Part shown: positions 1 through 12,485 of the stretch, in pieces
Layout: each line of letters begins with the position of its first letter
Numbering within the stretch: the stretch's first letter is position 1
Assembly: GCA_028386065.3 (NCBI GenBank)
Contig: JAKUCV010002794.1
Location: 16,904 to 80,903, forward strand
Direction: 5' to 3'
DNA: 64,000 nt
Origin: Turnera subulata
Taxonomy: Eukaryota > Streptophyta > Magnoliopsida > Malpighiales > Passifloraceae
Program-made: the position numbers and the translations under genes
Notes under the pieces: generated by a model
What the model saw: only the letters and a program-made list of their open reading frames with translations
The model's database searches: none
Told to the model about the DNA's origin: nothing

Positions 1-1859
1 TGATGACTTTTAAACTTGTCACCATTCTTCATGGATCCATCATCACCACGCTGCTTAGAATTCCACTTGTTTTTCTTTGCATAGAGTGCCTCTTCTTCAT
101 TCTTCAGCGAGACTCCTCCCATTTGCTTAGCTAAGTCTTCTAGACTGGCTAGAAAATTCTCAAACTCCTCAAGTGATGGCTATTTTGGCCGACCTTGTAC
201 AACAGCAATAAAGCTTCTAAATTCCGGCCTTAAACCATGGATAAGAATCCGCTTCATCCTGGATTCGTCGATAGATGCTTCTGGATCCAACTCCGAAATC
301 TCACGGCACAAGAACTTCACTTTGTGGAAGTATTGTGCTATTGTCATGTTGCCTTGTGTCACCGACAACTAGAGGTGAGCAAAAAATCCGAAATCCGTAC
401 TGAATCCGAATGGATCCATACCGAAAATAGGAAATCCGAACTGTTCCGTAACGAAACGGAATGGAATCCGAACTGTTTGATGAGAAATGGAACGCAATGG
501 AGTTTTAAACCGAAAATCTGTGGAGCTCCGAGATCCGAACAAAATAGTGTGAATAGGTAGTGCCAAAAAAATTGAACCTGGAGCCCAACCAAATTTCAAA
601 TTCTTTACAATAAAAATTGGGGGGAAAATAAAAAGTATGTAATAAACTTGATATTTTTAGCTCTTATTTTATTTTCATAACAAATTACTTAATAATTTTT
701 GTACGTTATTTTAAATATAAATTATACTATGATTTTATAAATATTATTTTGAGTACCAAATAACTAAATATGGTTATCATATAAAAATTGTAAAAAATAT
801 ATCAAAAATTGTATTATTTTTACACAAATGCATTAAATAATATTTTTTAAAATAATAATATTATAAAATAATTTTATAAATTTTATAAATAGAAGTGTTT
901 AAGTTGCAAATGCATGGTTTAATGTAGTTTTGTAAAAAAACGACCTGGTTTCAAATGAGCTTATAGAAAATTGCTAACTAGTTAATAGGCACATAAAAAT
1001 ATAATTTAGAATTGAAAAAATCCCAAAACTAAGAAACTAAGAGTATAGCATTGGTAATAGTAATATATTATGTGTATTAAAATAATTTTACATAATGACT
1101 TACTCTTCTATTATTTGGTGAATATATAATGATTGTAAGTTATTTTGAATTCATTATCGAGGAGTTTTTTAATGCATATTTTATGGTTGAATTAATTTTT
1201 CTTATATTTCTCTTATTCGGTATGAAATTCATGTATTATATGTATGTTATTTGCATATTTGGCTTAGTTTTTTCATTATTTTTCCAACTATGGTTTTATG
1301 AAAATCTAAAAAATCCGTAAGATCCGCTCCGAAAATCCGAAAATCGATGTTCCGTGGAGATCCGAAAAACCGTAAAATCCGTACCGAAATTATGGTCTCC
1401 GAAAATTATGGAGCTCCGAGAATTACAAATGGAATGGAGTACCGTAAGATAGGAACCGAAATATTTGGAGCTCCATTCCGAAACCGTTATTTGGTACGGA
1501 GACTGTACCGTGCTCACCCCTACCGACAACGACTCGTTCTCTAAAATTTGAAGCTTCGTATCATTCTTTTTAGAGAACCGAGTGACAAGTGTATCCCAAG
1601 CTTCTTTCGGCGTTTCAGCTTTCTATATGCATTGCAGCATTTCCTTTCCTATTGTTGTCTTTAAAGTGAACATTGCCTTGCCCACTTTAATCTTCCACTT
1701 TCGCAACTCTGTGGCTTCTTCCGGTTGTGCTACCTCGGTACTATAGACAACTTCCCATAGGTCTTGTCCTTGCAAGTAGGTCATCATGCAAGTTGACCAC
1801 GTACTGTAGTTGTTATTGTTGAGCTTCTCCATTGCACCAATAACTTGTAGGTCGGTCAT
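1..1859 (-). pseudogene. copia C gag fragment, interrupted by a hAT element
   Basis: This is the start of a Ty1/copia Gag polyprotein read on the minus strand. It begins at the ATG at 1859 (MTDLQVIGAMEKLNNNNYST) and runs off the left window edge. Reading resumes at 369 after an inserted element, with VTQGNMTIAQYFHKVKFLCR. It is the same family as copia A in this window, whose Gag starts at 19339 with nearly the same residues, so the two are sister insertions. An in-frame stop follows EMLQCI near 1623, and the 370-1522 insertion breaks the frame. The 5' LTR lies immediately upstream at 1932. Pol is outside the window. It is a dead fragment. Confidence 0.85.
370..1522. mobile_element. non-autonomous hAT-type element (1153 bp)
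   Basis: The element splits the copia C gag. The 8-bp target duplication CCGACAAC flanks it at 362-369 and 1523-1530. The left end reads TAGAGGTGAGCA and the reverse complement of the right end reads TAGGGGTGAGCA, which is a typical hAT terminal inverted repeat. Both subterminal regions (about 380-540 and 1310-1510) are packed with CCGAAA/ATCCG motifs in both orientations, as expected for transposase-binding arrays. The middle (600-1300) is AT-rich with no transposase-like ORF, so mobility would depend on a hAT transposase supplied from elsewhere. Confidence 0.85.
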
Positions 1860-1931
1860 TGTATTGACAAAAGATTCTCACAAAACACCGATACGTGATC
1901 TCCTAAAGAAGGACCGGCTCGTCTACCAGAT

Positions 1932-2360
1932 TGTTGAACAATGTTCCGCTATTACAATGTGAACAATGCGCAGCACTAAGCACTAACCTTTCACACTACC
2001 AACCTCGTCACACAGGCAGACTGTGTTGAGACTAAACAAGACTAACTTGCACAGGCAGGTTGTGTAGAACCTGAGCTGAGGAAGAAAGAAAAACTTACAA
2101 ACACTAATAACCGGACAACAAATAAGAATAGAGAGAAAACTCTTTTAAAAACACTCAGAGAAATGCTAGAGAGAAATGCTAGAAAACTTGGGATATATTC
2201 TCCATTAGAAATATGGCCTTTATATATGCTACAGAACTAACAATCTGACCTAGAAATTAGGAAACTACCAAATCTAATAGTTATTTAACAATCAAGATTA
2301 ATTCTAAATCATAACTACTTAGATATAATCTAGATGGTATTGATCTTTAATAGTTGGAAC
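1932..2360 (-). mobile_element. 5' LTR of copia C (partial)
   Basis: The sequence from 1932 (TGTTGAACAATG) is homologous to the LTRs of copia A at 6771 and 19412, including the shared block GCGCAGCACTAAGC. It is preceded by a primer-binding-like sequence (CTACCAGA) complementary to the initiator methionine tRNA end. The far boundary is uncertain because the end diverges from copia A and runs into the fold-back repeat at 2380. The partner LTR is off the left edge. Confidence 0.65.
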
Positions 2361-2379
2361 TGATACTATTGATTAAAAG

Positions 2380-2535
2380 ATGCTGCTTTTGGTTTGGGGC
2401 ACTAGTCTAAGTCAAGCGCTCACTGGACTACGGACTTAGTCTAGTTCAGTCCAGTCCAAGTCCAAGTAGTCTAAGTCAAGCGCTCACTGGACTACGGACT
2501 TAGTCCAGTTCAGTCCGGACAACCAAATGCAGCAT
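2380..2535. repeat. fold-back element with an internal 64-bp tandem repeat
   Basis: The ends are inverted: ATGCTGCTTTTGGTT at 2380 versus ATGCTGCATTTGGTT as the reverse complement of the sequence ending at 2535. Inside, a unit beginning AGTCTAAGTCAAGCGCTCAC occurs at 2404 and again at 2468 (period 64). The remainder is short CAGTCC/GGACT motifs. The structure fits a small MITE, but no clear target duplication is visible. Confidence 0.55.
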
Positions 2536-2564
2536 GAGCTTCAATGGCAACCAAAGTAGAATAT

Positions 2565-2650
2565 CTTCAATGAGACCACATGCTCTTGCCTTAGTCAGCT
2601 CCGCTGTGTCCTGCCAAAGGGAGCCATATATAGCATTCCGCCATTTACTT
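2565..2650 (+). pseudogene. possible ACX3 last-exon relic, inverted
   Basis: On the plus strand this stretch can be read as [10 protein letters not shown] followed by PYIAF. The ACX3 last exon at 52671-52919 has [10 protein letters not shown] followed by GPIAF. About 30 bases align with seven mismatches, and then the match decays. The orientation is opposite to every other ACX3 piece here. The match is short and could be chance. Confidence 0.25.
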
Positions 2651-2880
2651 ATAGAGTATATAAACTGCTCTCCAGGTAAATGTAGTACTGTAGCTAAGGG
2701 AGGAAATTTCAGGAAAAAAAGAAAAGAGAGGAGGAATATGAATGAATTGATTAGCATTTTCCCGATTCGAAACAAGAACCAAGCATTTCTTTAAATAGAA
2801 GACAGCAGTGAATCGACAGACATGTATGTATGCATGTAAATCATTAGTAAAACCTTCTTTCTGCAGTTTAAGAAGCACAA

Positions 2881-4563
2881 CTAGGCCTTGCAAGAATTCC
2901 GCTTGAGTACCATGAATATGTTTAGAGTCTTTTGTTTGTCTTTGAAGTTGTGGAGATTTTCAGAGAGCTTCTTGGGGTAACGTTCAAACACAGAATCAAC
3001 AATGTCATCCCCAAAATGTTGTCTGATGAGTTCCTCAAAGATAGCTCCCATTAACTTTGAAAGGGGTTGTACAATGGATGGACTGATTGAGGGTATCGGG
3101 TTGCCTATCACCGATGAGATTCTCTCGACGCTAAAATATGCACTTCTCTGCAACACTGCTTCCATCTCCTGGATGGTTGGATTGTATATTGGTAGATTGA
3201 AAGCCTCTAGTTTCTCTTCACTAATTAGTCCCTGTTTAAAATGTTACACTAGATGTTATCTTTGTCAAAAATGACCAGCTCAATTTCTCAAATAGGTAGA
3301 TATTAAATTGCTATACATTGAAAGCCTCCAATCTGCCTTTACTAATTAGTACCTGCAGAGACCATAATGCATATTGCAGATGTTATCATACTGAATGACA
3401 GGGCTTATGTAGTCTTACCTCTTCGGCCATGTCTGCAAGACAAGATCCGAGGATGTCATTGAGAAGACCCCGAAAAGTTTGAGAAGAGAAGGTTCTTTCT
3501 GCTTCACCTGATACGGTGAGAACCAACAACCCTCCACCCACAACTTCTTGGGCCCTTGCATTCAGAAATCTCTCCATGTCATTCTGAAACTGAGCAGCAT
3601 AGGCTTTGGCTACTTCTTTCGAGACTCCTGAACAATGGATGCTATCCCTATTCCATGCTGGAGAATTAACATCCATGACCTCATCAGGGACCTTAGAGAG
3701 CCAATGCAGAGCACATGAGGAGTGCCCCAGATGGAGACTGGACTTGGGGAACAGCCGGTTGTGGAAGCTACCGGGTACTCCTGCAGCGAAGAATTCGCCG
3801 GAGGGAGGCAAGTTTCCAAAGAGGGTGTTGAAGTCATTGTTGAGATGATCATTGAAGAATACTTGGAACTCTAATGAAGGATGATTCGGGTGTTGAGACT
3901 GATATTTGTGCTTTACAGCTTCAATGATGTTTTGGGTTGCAATGAGAGTGTTGGATCCAATAGAACAACCAAAATCTGCAATGGCAAAAGTATTGCAAGT
4001 TCCAGAGGAATTGCTGAACTCCATATTCTCTTCAATTGCTTTCTTCACCAGTACTCTAGCAGCTTCTACTACCTCTCTCTACAATCATCAAGATCAGATT
4101 AATGATCATTCTATAATTGTAAGCTCTAGTGATAGCATGATCTACTTTTAACCCCTGACCATCTTTGTTGCTATGAAAAACACTTGTGCATGTTATATAT
4201 GGGTAACAGATCTCAAGCTTGACAAAGTTAAGAGATACAATCAAGGATTGAGAGCTAGGAACCGTCTCATTTACTTGAGTAGATTAGATGCGTGATCTAT
4301 AGCTACACAAACGCATTCAATATGTTCAAAGGATCTGTATATGCAGGACTAGTAATACATCACCATTAGCAAAAACACCCTATCACTCTGTTGTTCTTCA
4401 AGTGTTGGACAGCTACAGAAGTTGAAAATCCTGCTAACATCAGTACCTGGACGTTAGAATTCTGAGAATAGCTGTGCTCTCCATCTCCCCTGGCCATGGG
4501 ATAAGACATAGGACTTGCCTTGAGCTGCCATCTCTCTCCCTGTCTCGGATTGAAGTCTGCCAT
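2881..4563 (-). CDS. SABATH carboxyl methyltransferase (copy 1)
   Basis: This is an S-adenosylmethionine-dependent methyltransferase of the SABATH family, whose members form methyl esters of small carboxylic acids (salicylate, benzoate, jasmonate, farnesoate, loganate). There are three exons: 4563-4447, 4078-3419 and 3231-2881, all GT-AG and phase 0. They give 375 residues without an internal stop, the usual family length. The SAM-binding motif reads IADFGCSIGSNT, and the substrate-pocket segment reads SSCALHWLSKVP, with His-Trp where salicylate enzymes have Met-Trp. A TATA-like CTTATAAA lies only about 20 nt above the 4563 ATG, so the ATG at 4509 (MSYPMARGDG) may be the real start, giving 357 residues. 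The style of FFNDHLNNDFNTLF resembles the farnesoate/loganate-type clade. The substrate is not determined. Confidence 0.88.
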
Positions 4564-4579
4564 TGAAAGAATGGGTGGT

Positions 4580-4590
4580 GTTTATAAGGA
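4580..4590 (-). promoter_or_regulatory. TATA-like box of SABATH copy 1
   Basis: TCCTTATAAA on the minus strand sits about 20 nt above the ATG at 4563 and about 75 nt above the in-frame ATG at 4509. A TATA box normally acts about 30 nt before the transcription start, which favours 4509 as the initiator codon. Confidence 0.35.
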
Positions 4591-4599
4591 GATTTGTGT

Positions 4600-5646
4600 G
4601 AAGAAAGATTCTGTAAACAATAAAAACTTTACAAAAGAAGCTGGCTGGGTAGACACCAAACGCCCGGTTGTTCCTCTTAGTATCCGGCGGCCTTTTAAAG
4701 CCTAGGAAGGTGACTAATCTAGAATCGGACATTATTGGACTCATTATTAGGAAGCTTCTCTCAACGTCTTGGATGAACAAAAACGGAATGGTGGAGTTGC
4801 TCTTTCAAACTAGTAAGAATCATTACAAATAAAGCACCTTGTGCTTGTGAATTTGTTGATTTTATAATTCCCATCCCACCAAGTTGTATGTTAAAATATA
4901 AAAAGTGAGAATAACGACAGAGATATCAATTTGGAAATTAAAAATTCTATATGCTTCAAATCATTAAGATAAAAAATAAAATAACTGGTATATATATATT
5001 GATCATTTGAGCAGTTACAGGCATTGCATCTGGCATACCAGTTAATTTAATAATATTCCTGGACCCTTTCGGTGTAGCAGCACAATACTACATAGAGATG
5101 TGATATTTTTGCAGCATAATATCACATAGAGAAGTGATATTTCACTAATGAGCTGTAGCTCAAGTCTATTGTTGTCTTTATTTTCTTTTAGGGGCTGAAG
5201 GTTTCGAGCTCGAGTCCGGAAAGGTGCCCAACGGGCTAGAAATTGGTAGTGTACAATGGATATTAGACAAACTGAAAATGAAACATGTCAACAAGACATG
5301 AAACTCCAAACCAAGCAGCCTAAAGTTGACAGTGTACATAAATGGAGTTTCGACAAGCTGAAAATGAAACATATCCAAATTATGAATAAGACAATTAGAG
5401 TTCCAATTCAAAACCCACACCACCGTGGGGTTTGGGGTAATTGGTAAGCCATTTGGTTTCGATAGAAGTCTCCGTATATGCAGAAAGTTCACTCGTCATA
5501 ACCAAATACGCGAACTGGGTTGATTCCGGATTAGTCGGGGCGAACATGATGGGAAACCAAAACTCAGAAAAAGCACACCAAACACCCACCGCCAAATGCA
5601 ACAAAAGGGTCAACAAGACATGAAAACTCCAAAACAGGCAAGTAGC
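4600..5646. other. SABATH-1 upstream region and BAHD-1 3' flank
   Basis: No gene was recognised. The part from about 5250 to 5646 matches the flank below BAHD-4 (41870-42070) and BAHD-2 (23400-23525), for example CCAAATTATGAATAAGAC and TCAACAAGACATG, so it belongs to the duplicated unit. Here the ACX3 exon itself is missing. A stretch at about 5430-5570 (GATTAGTCGGGGCGAAC) interrupts that homology and resembles a dispersed repeat also seen near 57010-57110. Confidence 0.55.
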
Positions 5647-6586
5647 TTATAAGGAAGATTTGATAGACATTTCTAAACCAAGATGTCCTGCACTTGGTTG
5701 ATCAATATCAAACATAGTGTTAAGCTCCCTCGAAAGTCGTTCCATTGCAATCGCCGGCAAGCTAAATGTGGCTATAATCCTTTTCTCTCCTTTCTTATTA
5801 GTAAATGGAAAGAAGTAGCCGCATCCCGGGCACTCCTGGTATCCAGCATCAACAGGCCCTCCATATGCCGCCACACCCCACCCATAATCCAACTCCAAGA
5901 ACCCTATATGTGTCACACCCGTCAACTCAAAGGTTCTTGCGGTTACGTAGCCAGGCCTGCCTTTAGTGACCATCAAGGAAGCCACAGAGCTGAAGTAGTC
6001 TCCAGAGAACTGTGCTTTAGCCTCTTTCACCAGCTCCAACGCATATCCTAGTGGGTTTCGGGTAAGTTTTGAAGCCGTCGTGAGAGCTACCGGGCAGACA
6101 ATGGCATTGCCGTAGTACCCTCTTGGCAATGGAGGGTTAAAATGCTTGTGCCGTGCATTGAGTGTGCACATTAGACGCACTTCTTGGCTACGAGGAAGCT
6201 GAAGAGCTATGGTTCTACACTTCCATAGATATGCTGTTAATATATATGTCCAATGAGGTGTACTTCTTTCCTGGAGGGACAAGACTTCTTAGGGTGGATA
6301 GTTCCTTGGGGCCAAAGAGAAATGAACTATCTACCAATTTTTCATGACTTGAATGATCAACTTCACCTGGGGCAGTGTCTACGTACTCAAAATGCTGGTG
6401 AGTTACCTTTGGTGGGTCAATGGAATCAAGAACATGCCTTTCCCATACTGGTAAGATTGAAGGTGCATCCGCTCCACAGGCGATTTCGCTCACAGCTGAA
6501 CAGAACTGGAAGATGCCTCGAGCATCGCTCATGGTGTGGTTGAATTTGAAGGCAAAGGTGAAACCTCCACATTTCAGGCGTGTTAC
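5647..6586 (-). pseudogene. BAHD acyltransferase pseudogene (copy 1, exon 2 only)
   Basis: This is the second exon of a BAHD acyltransferase closely related to copies 2-4. It starts after the acceptor at 6586 ([13 protein letters not shown]), keeps the active-site motif as HTMSD and the structural motif as DYGWG, and ends SIKSSL. The exon is 940 nt rather than the 936 nt of copies 2 and 4. Four extra bases in an AT run near 6240-6250 shift the frame after PPGKKYTS. No first exon is present: copia A begins at 6771, 185 bp upstream, and nothing like exon 1 is seen on its far side. It is therefore a non-functional relic. Confidence 0.88.
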
Positions 6587-6770
6587 CTTTTTTAAAAAAA
6601 AAAAATAAACAAAAGAGCAACAAGACAATAAGTGCTAGCGTATTTCATCAATTAAGTAAATTGAAGCAGATAATTTCTTTTTGAGAAAAAAAAATTGAAG
6701 CAGATGGTTAATATACGTATACAGGTCATGCATTTTTTTTATAGACAAGTTTGGATTGAAGGGAGGTTCT

Positions 6771-7276
6771 TGTTGAACTATGCGCAGCACTAAGTGCTAA
6801 CCTTTCACAGTACCAACCTCGTTATACAGGCAGACTGTGCTGAGACTAAGCAAGACTAACTTGCACATGCAGGTTGCGCAGAACCCGAGTTGAGAGAGAT
6901 AGAAAACTCACAAAGACTAACAAGACAACAAACTAGAATAGAGAGAATACACTCTCAGAACACTCAAAGAGAAATGCTAGAGAGAAAAGCTTGAATACTA
7001 TAAAGAAATGCTAGAAAGCTTGGGATGCTTTTTCCATTAGAAAGCAATGCTTTTATATAGGCTACAAAAATAACCACTTAAGCTAGAAAGTAGGAAACTA
7101 ACAACATCTTGTAGAGATAAAGATAACTAAAACTTAATCTAGATAAATAACTAAGAATGATAACTAAGAAAGATAATTAATATCTAATCTAGATAATTAA
7201 GTGGAAAACTAATCCACCCAATCTCCACTAGATTAGGTAACAACCAAAGCTATCCAATTGGTGTTGGATATTTACA
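6771..7276 (-). repeat. 3' LTR of copia A
   Basis: This 506-bp repeat is paired with 19412-19915. It starts TGTTGAACTATGCGCAGC and ends GGATATTTACA, and the purine tract follows at 7277. Confidence 0.9.
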
Positions 7277-10200
7277 CTCCCCCTCAACACCAACTTCCGC
7301 TCTTTCCACCATGCCGAGCTGATGACAGAAGTATTCAAACTTGTTTCCTCTCAAGCCTTTTGTGAGCACATCTGTGACTTGAGCTTCAGTCTTTACCTGC
7401 CTCAGCTCCACTTCTCCTTCAAGGACTTTTTCCCTGATAAAGTGATAATGAACTTCCACGTATTTAGTCCTTGCATGAAACAACCAAAGCTATATACCGA
7501 CTCATCACACCGACCGCATAGGAGATGTCTGGTCTTGTTTGAGCCAGATATATCAAACTACCCACTAATTGACGATACATCATTGCATCTTCCAATTCTT
7601 TTCCTTCATGAGCACATAACTTGGCATTTGACTCCATAGGTGTCGATATTGGTTTGCAATCGTGCATTTCAAATTACTTCAGCAAATCTTTGCAATATTT
7701 CTGCTGATAAAGAAAGATACTTTCTTGTGTATGGTCAATTTCAAGACCAAGAAAGTGCTTAAGCTGTCCAAGCTCTTTCATCTGGAAGCGAACTGATAAA
7801 TTCTGCTCTGTTTGGAGAATTTCCTCTTCACTATCTCCTGTGAGGATTAAGTCATCCACATAGACCAGCACTATAGCTAACGTCTCTCCACTAGCTTTAA
7901 CAAACAAGCTAGAGTCTGCAGTTGTCACAACATAACCACCCTGGACTAAAAACTCAGCAATTTTGCCATACTAGGCCCTTGGTGCTTGTTTTAGTCCATA
8001 GAGGGCCTTTCGGAGTTTACATACAAACTCGGGATGATCTTGACTCTCGAAACCCTCTGGTTGATCCATGTAGATCTCTCGATCTAGCCCCCCATGCAAA
8101 AATGCATTATTCACGTCCATCTGCCACAGGTTCCAGTTCTTATTAGCTGCAAGTGCTAGTAGAACTCGCACAGTTGTAAGCTTTGCGACTGGACTGAACG
8201 TTTCATCGTAGTCTAGTCCATACTGTTGAGAGAATCCTCGAGCTACCAAACGAGCCTTGTACCTCTCAATCGATCCATCTGTGCGACGCTTTATCTTGTA
8301 AACCCATTTGCAAGAAATAGGCTTTACTCCTCCTGACAGTGGCACAAGCTCCCAAGTCTGGTTATGATCCAATGCTGCAAGCTTCTCTTCCATAGCTTTA
8401 ATCCATCTTGAGCTCAAAGATGCTTCTTCAAAACTCTCAGGTTCTTTCACATCTTCTACAACAGCAGCATTAGCATACTTGGGATTCGGCTTCTTAGGTC
8501 TTACCGATCTTCTTGGCTGAGCTGGCAGTTCAGTTGCAACCAACTCGCCTTCTTCACTTGACTCACTATCTCCACTTGGCTCACCTTCTCCATGCTCTGC
8601 TGTACTCAGCTCGCCTTCTCCACTCGGCTCGCTATCTCCACTTGGCTCACCTTCTTCACTCGGCCTAACTTCTTCATTTGGCCTTTGGTGCACACCTGTT
8701 TGCCAAGGGCTTTGAGCTACTGCTACACCATGTCCACCATTTTCTAAAACTTCAGCTTCTCCTAAACTTAGTTGAACTTGAGAAGACTCCACTCTCTCTT
8801 TCAAATTATCTGAATCTGGCAGTGCTTGCTTATCTGAGGACCACCATGTAGACGCTTCATCAAACACTACATTTCGGGATGTATAGCATTTCCCAGTAGT
8901 TGGATCACAGCATCGCCATCCTTTTCTCTGACTGTCGTATCCTACAAAGATACAACGCACAACCTTCTTGCCCATCTTGCTACGTAGATGGTTAGGTACA
9001 TATACATAGCAGACACAACCAAACAGTCGAAAGTAGCTAACAACAGGCTTCTTCTTCCACAGTATCTCAAAGGGTGAGAGAAAATCCAACCTTTGTTGAG
9101 GGAGCCTATTGATCACAAAGGTTGCAATCTTTATTGCTTCTGCCCAAAAACGTCCAGAAACATTTTTAGCGTGAAGCATACTTTGACAGGCTTCAGCCAA
9201 ATGTCTGTTCTTCCTCTCTGCAACACCATTCTGCTGTGGAGTGTTTGCACATGTGAATTGATGGCGTATTTGGCACCCTTGAAGAAAGTTTAAAAACTCC
9301 TATGAGGTATACTCTCCCTCGTTGTTAGTACGAAGACAACGGATCTTGCTGCTCAACTCTGCTTCAACCGTCTACTTGAACTCTTTAAACTTTGAAAGAG
9401 TTTCAGACTTCTTCTTCATAAAATGAACCCAAACATGTCTTGAGTAGTCATCAATGAAGGTCACCATGTACCTCATCCCACTGATCGAGGATTGCTTCAC
9501 AGGTCCAAATACATCAGAATGAATCAACTCTAATGGTTCCTTTGATTTGAACTTCGAATCTTCATACGGCAACTGGTGTGCCTTCCCGTATTGGCAGCCT
9601 GTGCGCACAACATCCTTTCTGACTTCAAGTTGTGGAAGCCCTTTCAGCATCGACTTCTACATCATCACGTCTAGCTTGGAATAGCTAACGTGACTCAACC
9701 GCATATGCCACAACTCTGCTGTTTCGCTTCTCCTTGTCTTGTCTACATATGCCGTTTCTGCGGACATCACGTAGATTGACTCCAATCTTCGACTTTTCAT
9801 CACTGGATCTTCCGTCACCTCCAGACCTCGATATACTTTAACATCTTGTGGGCCAAACAGGACAAAGTGACCAGAAGATGTTAACTGTGATACCGACAGG
9901 AGATTCTTCTTCATGCCTGGAACGTGATAGACATTTTGGAGTGGCACTTCAACATCACCATACTGAGGAGAAACAGTCGTGTTACCAACATGGGCTATTG
10001 GTAACTTGGAGTTGTTTGTTATCACCACCACACGGCTACCTGTGTATTCTAACAAATCCTGCAGCTTGGCTTTGTCACCTGTCATATGATTTGAACAACC
10101 TGAATCAACAATCCAGTCGTTCGCATAATCGATTTGATTATGTGTTGTTGCCGTAAATGCAAAATCTTCATCTTCTACAGCAAACAATGCTTCAGCATCC

Positions 10201-10581
10201 TATTCTTCTTCATCTTTGAATGTGGCAGCATTGGTTTCGATGGCTTTCTTCTTAGACCAACAGTCTTTCGCCATGTGTCCCTTCTTGTTACAATTGTAAC
10301 ACTTTCCTTCGAACCTCCTTCCATTGGAATAGTCCTTCGAGCCTCCTTCATGAGTGCTCGTCTCACCATGATGACTTTTAAACTTGTCACCATTCTTCTT
10401 GGATCCACCACCTTCATGCTGCCTGGAATTCCACTTGCTCTTCTTTGCATAAAGTGCCTCTTCTTCATTCTTCAGCGAGACTCCTCCTATTTGCTAAGCT
10501 AAGTCTTCTTGACCGGCTAGCAAATTCTCAAACTCCTCAAGTGATGGCTGTTTTGGCCAACCTTGTACAGCAGCAATAAAG
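7250..10581 (-). pseudogene. copia A gag C-terminus and pol, decayed
   Basis: Read on the minus strand from 10581 down, the order is: Gag end with a CCHC knuckle (CYNCNKKGHMAKDC), protease ([12 protein letters not shown]), integrase zinc region and core ([21 protein letters not shown]), reverse transcriptase ([24 protein letters not shown]) and the end of RNase H (HARTKYVEVHYHFIREKV). Protease-integrase-RT order defines Ty1/copia. In-frame stops occur between 9650 and 9657, between 9200 and 9372, and at about 7971 and 7674. Most are CAG/CAA or TGG changed to a stop. The central RNase H block is deleted between about 7490 and 7470, and a zinc-binding Cys of integrase is replaced by Arg. Confidence 0.9.
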
Positions 10582-12130
10582 TGTAAGTATCCGGTTCATG
10601 CAATTGACAATTAAAAGCAAAAAATACAACATGTATGCGCAGCGAAAATACCGGATACACATGGAGGATCCATGTGAAGGGAGCTAAACCGAATAACAAT
10701 TTTTCATACCTGTGACGGTTGAGGTCTTTCACCCAACTGTAGAACCGAATCAGCAAGAGCCAGACGTAAGCCTCGCCCCTCTACGGTATCCACACGAACC
10801 GCTGTAACCGGAAGAAGAACGTCTCACAACTTCAACCCGAGCTCTCCCGAACTGGTGTGCTAGCAACAGAAAACAGCAGTTGTGTGGTGTTTAGTTTCTT
10901 CTTTCTTTCTCAAAGAATGAAGTTGATGGTGTGTGTTTTTCCTCTCAATTTTCAGACCTCTCAAGACACTCTCAAGACTCTGAAAACTCTCAAGACAAGT
11001 GAGGAAGAGACTCAAGAGTAATCTGATTACTCTCCACACAAATGCATAATGGAGGGGAGCTAATGGCCAACAAGGTGGACCATTAGACAATATGATTGTG
11101 TCTCCACACAAAACATGTCTCCACTAATCCATTATCACACAACTCATCACAGCACTAGTTTGGTTAAATTATTCTGACAATAATTGAACCAAACCAGCCA
11201 AAAACGACCCTGGTCTAACCACGGTCCAACCACACCTTGGTTCAACCATGGTCCAACCACGATTCAACTACCTGCTCGAATCAACGGCTGTATGTGTGTG
11301 ACCCTGTAGGCACTTGTACGTTTGGCAATAATCGTAAAATCTCATTTTACAATTATAAGCAAAGAGCGGTGTCTAGCAACACATCATTGCCACCCGAACG
11401 ACAAGATCAATGCTGATTCCACGTGCCTCGGAACATGTCATCGTCCCTTCGTCCCATTATCAAGATTAAACACGAGACATGGAATATGTCAATCTCACGT
11501 ATGTTTAATCTCGGTTTCTTGATCCTCGAGTTAACCGGTAAAACGGATACCAATGATATCATATATCATTATCCGAGCATGGTCATGCATTTACGGTTCA
11601 ACTCTATCAAGAAACACTCTGATAATATACCCGTTATATGGGTTGGACGAATCCCCTCTGGATCATACAAAACCCACTACACACTCATCATATACCCAAT
11701 GATTACCCTTACGTCTATCCAGTTACGGATGACCAGGAATAATATCAAAGCATATGACTCACATGTTGGGAACCTTGATGATCACAGGTCTAAGGACAAT
11801 ACATTATAAGAACCGCTATCGACAAAACATATAACGTTCCATGTAGCGTTCTTATGTGGGTCGGTCCAGTCCACAAGTTCTCTAACTTGTACCCGTATGT
11901 AGAATTCATATCACATATGCAATTCTCAACATACGCTAGTCTTAATTTATTATTACAACCCATCCATAATAATAATCGACTAGGGACAATTTAAGAATAT
12001 GAAATATTCTAGGGTTATAAGTATGTGCAAGCGTTTATCTCATAAACGATACTTATTGGAATAACCTTAATGCGTATACATGACTACAAATAATCATCCA
12101 TGATTGGCTTTTGGGCATATTACACTAACA
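10582..12130 (-). repeat. 3' LTR of copia B
   Basis: This 1549-bp repeat is paired with 17319-18846. It contains a run of GGTCCAACCACG-type short repeats (about 11210-11270) that also occurs in the partner LTR (17920-17990). Confidence 0.92.
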
Positions 12131-12485
12131 ATCTCCCACTTGCACTAAAGCCAATCATCCATATATCTCATACATGTGGATCTAGCATGACCATCATGCT
12201 TCCGCTGCGTGAGAAGATTAGACAATAGATCTCCTACTTTGTTCCCAAAAGGAACTATACACAGCCTCAGTTGTAGAGTCGGCTACTGTCTCTTGCTTGG
12301 AACTCTTCCAGCATACAGTACCTTGCTTGGAACTCTTCCAGCACACATTACCACTTCCAAGACAAAACACCTATCCTAACTGCGATCTAAAATCACCCCT
12401 ATCGGTTTGGAAGCTAGCATCTGTGTAACCCTTTACACAAGCTCATCAACGCTTCCGTAAACCAGGAATGCATCCTTAGTGCTTC

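Noticed and set aside
10134..10502. 122-codon plus-strand frame
   Set aside because: It is antisense to the gag-protease part of copia A.
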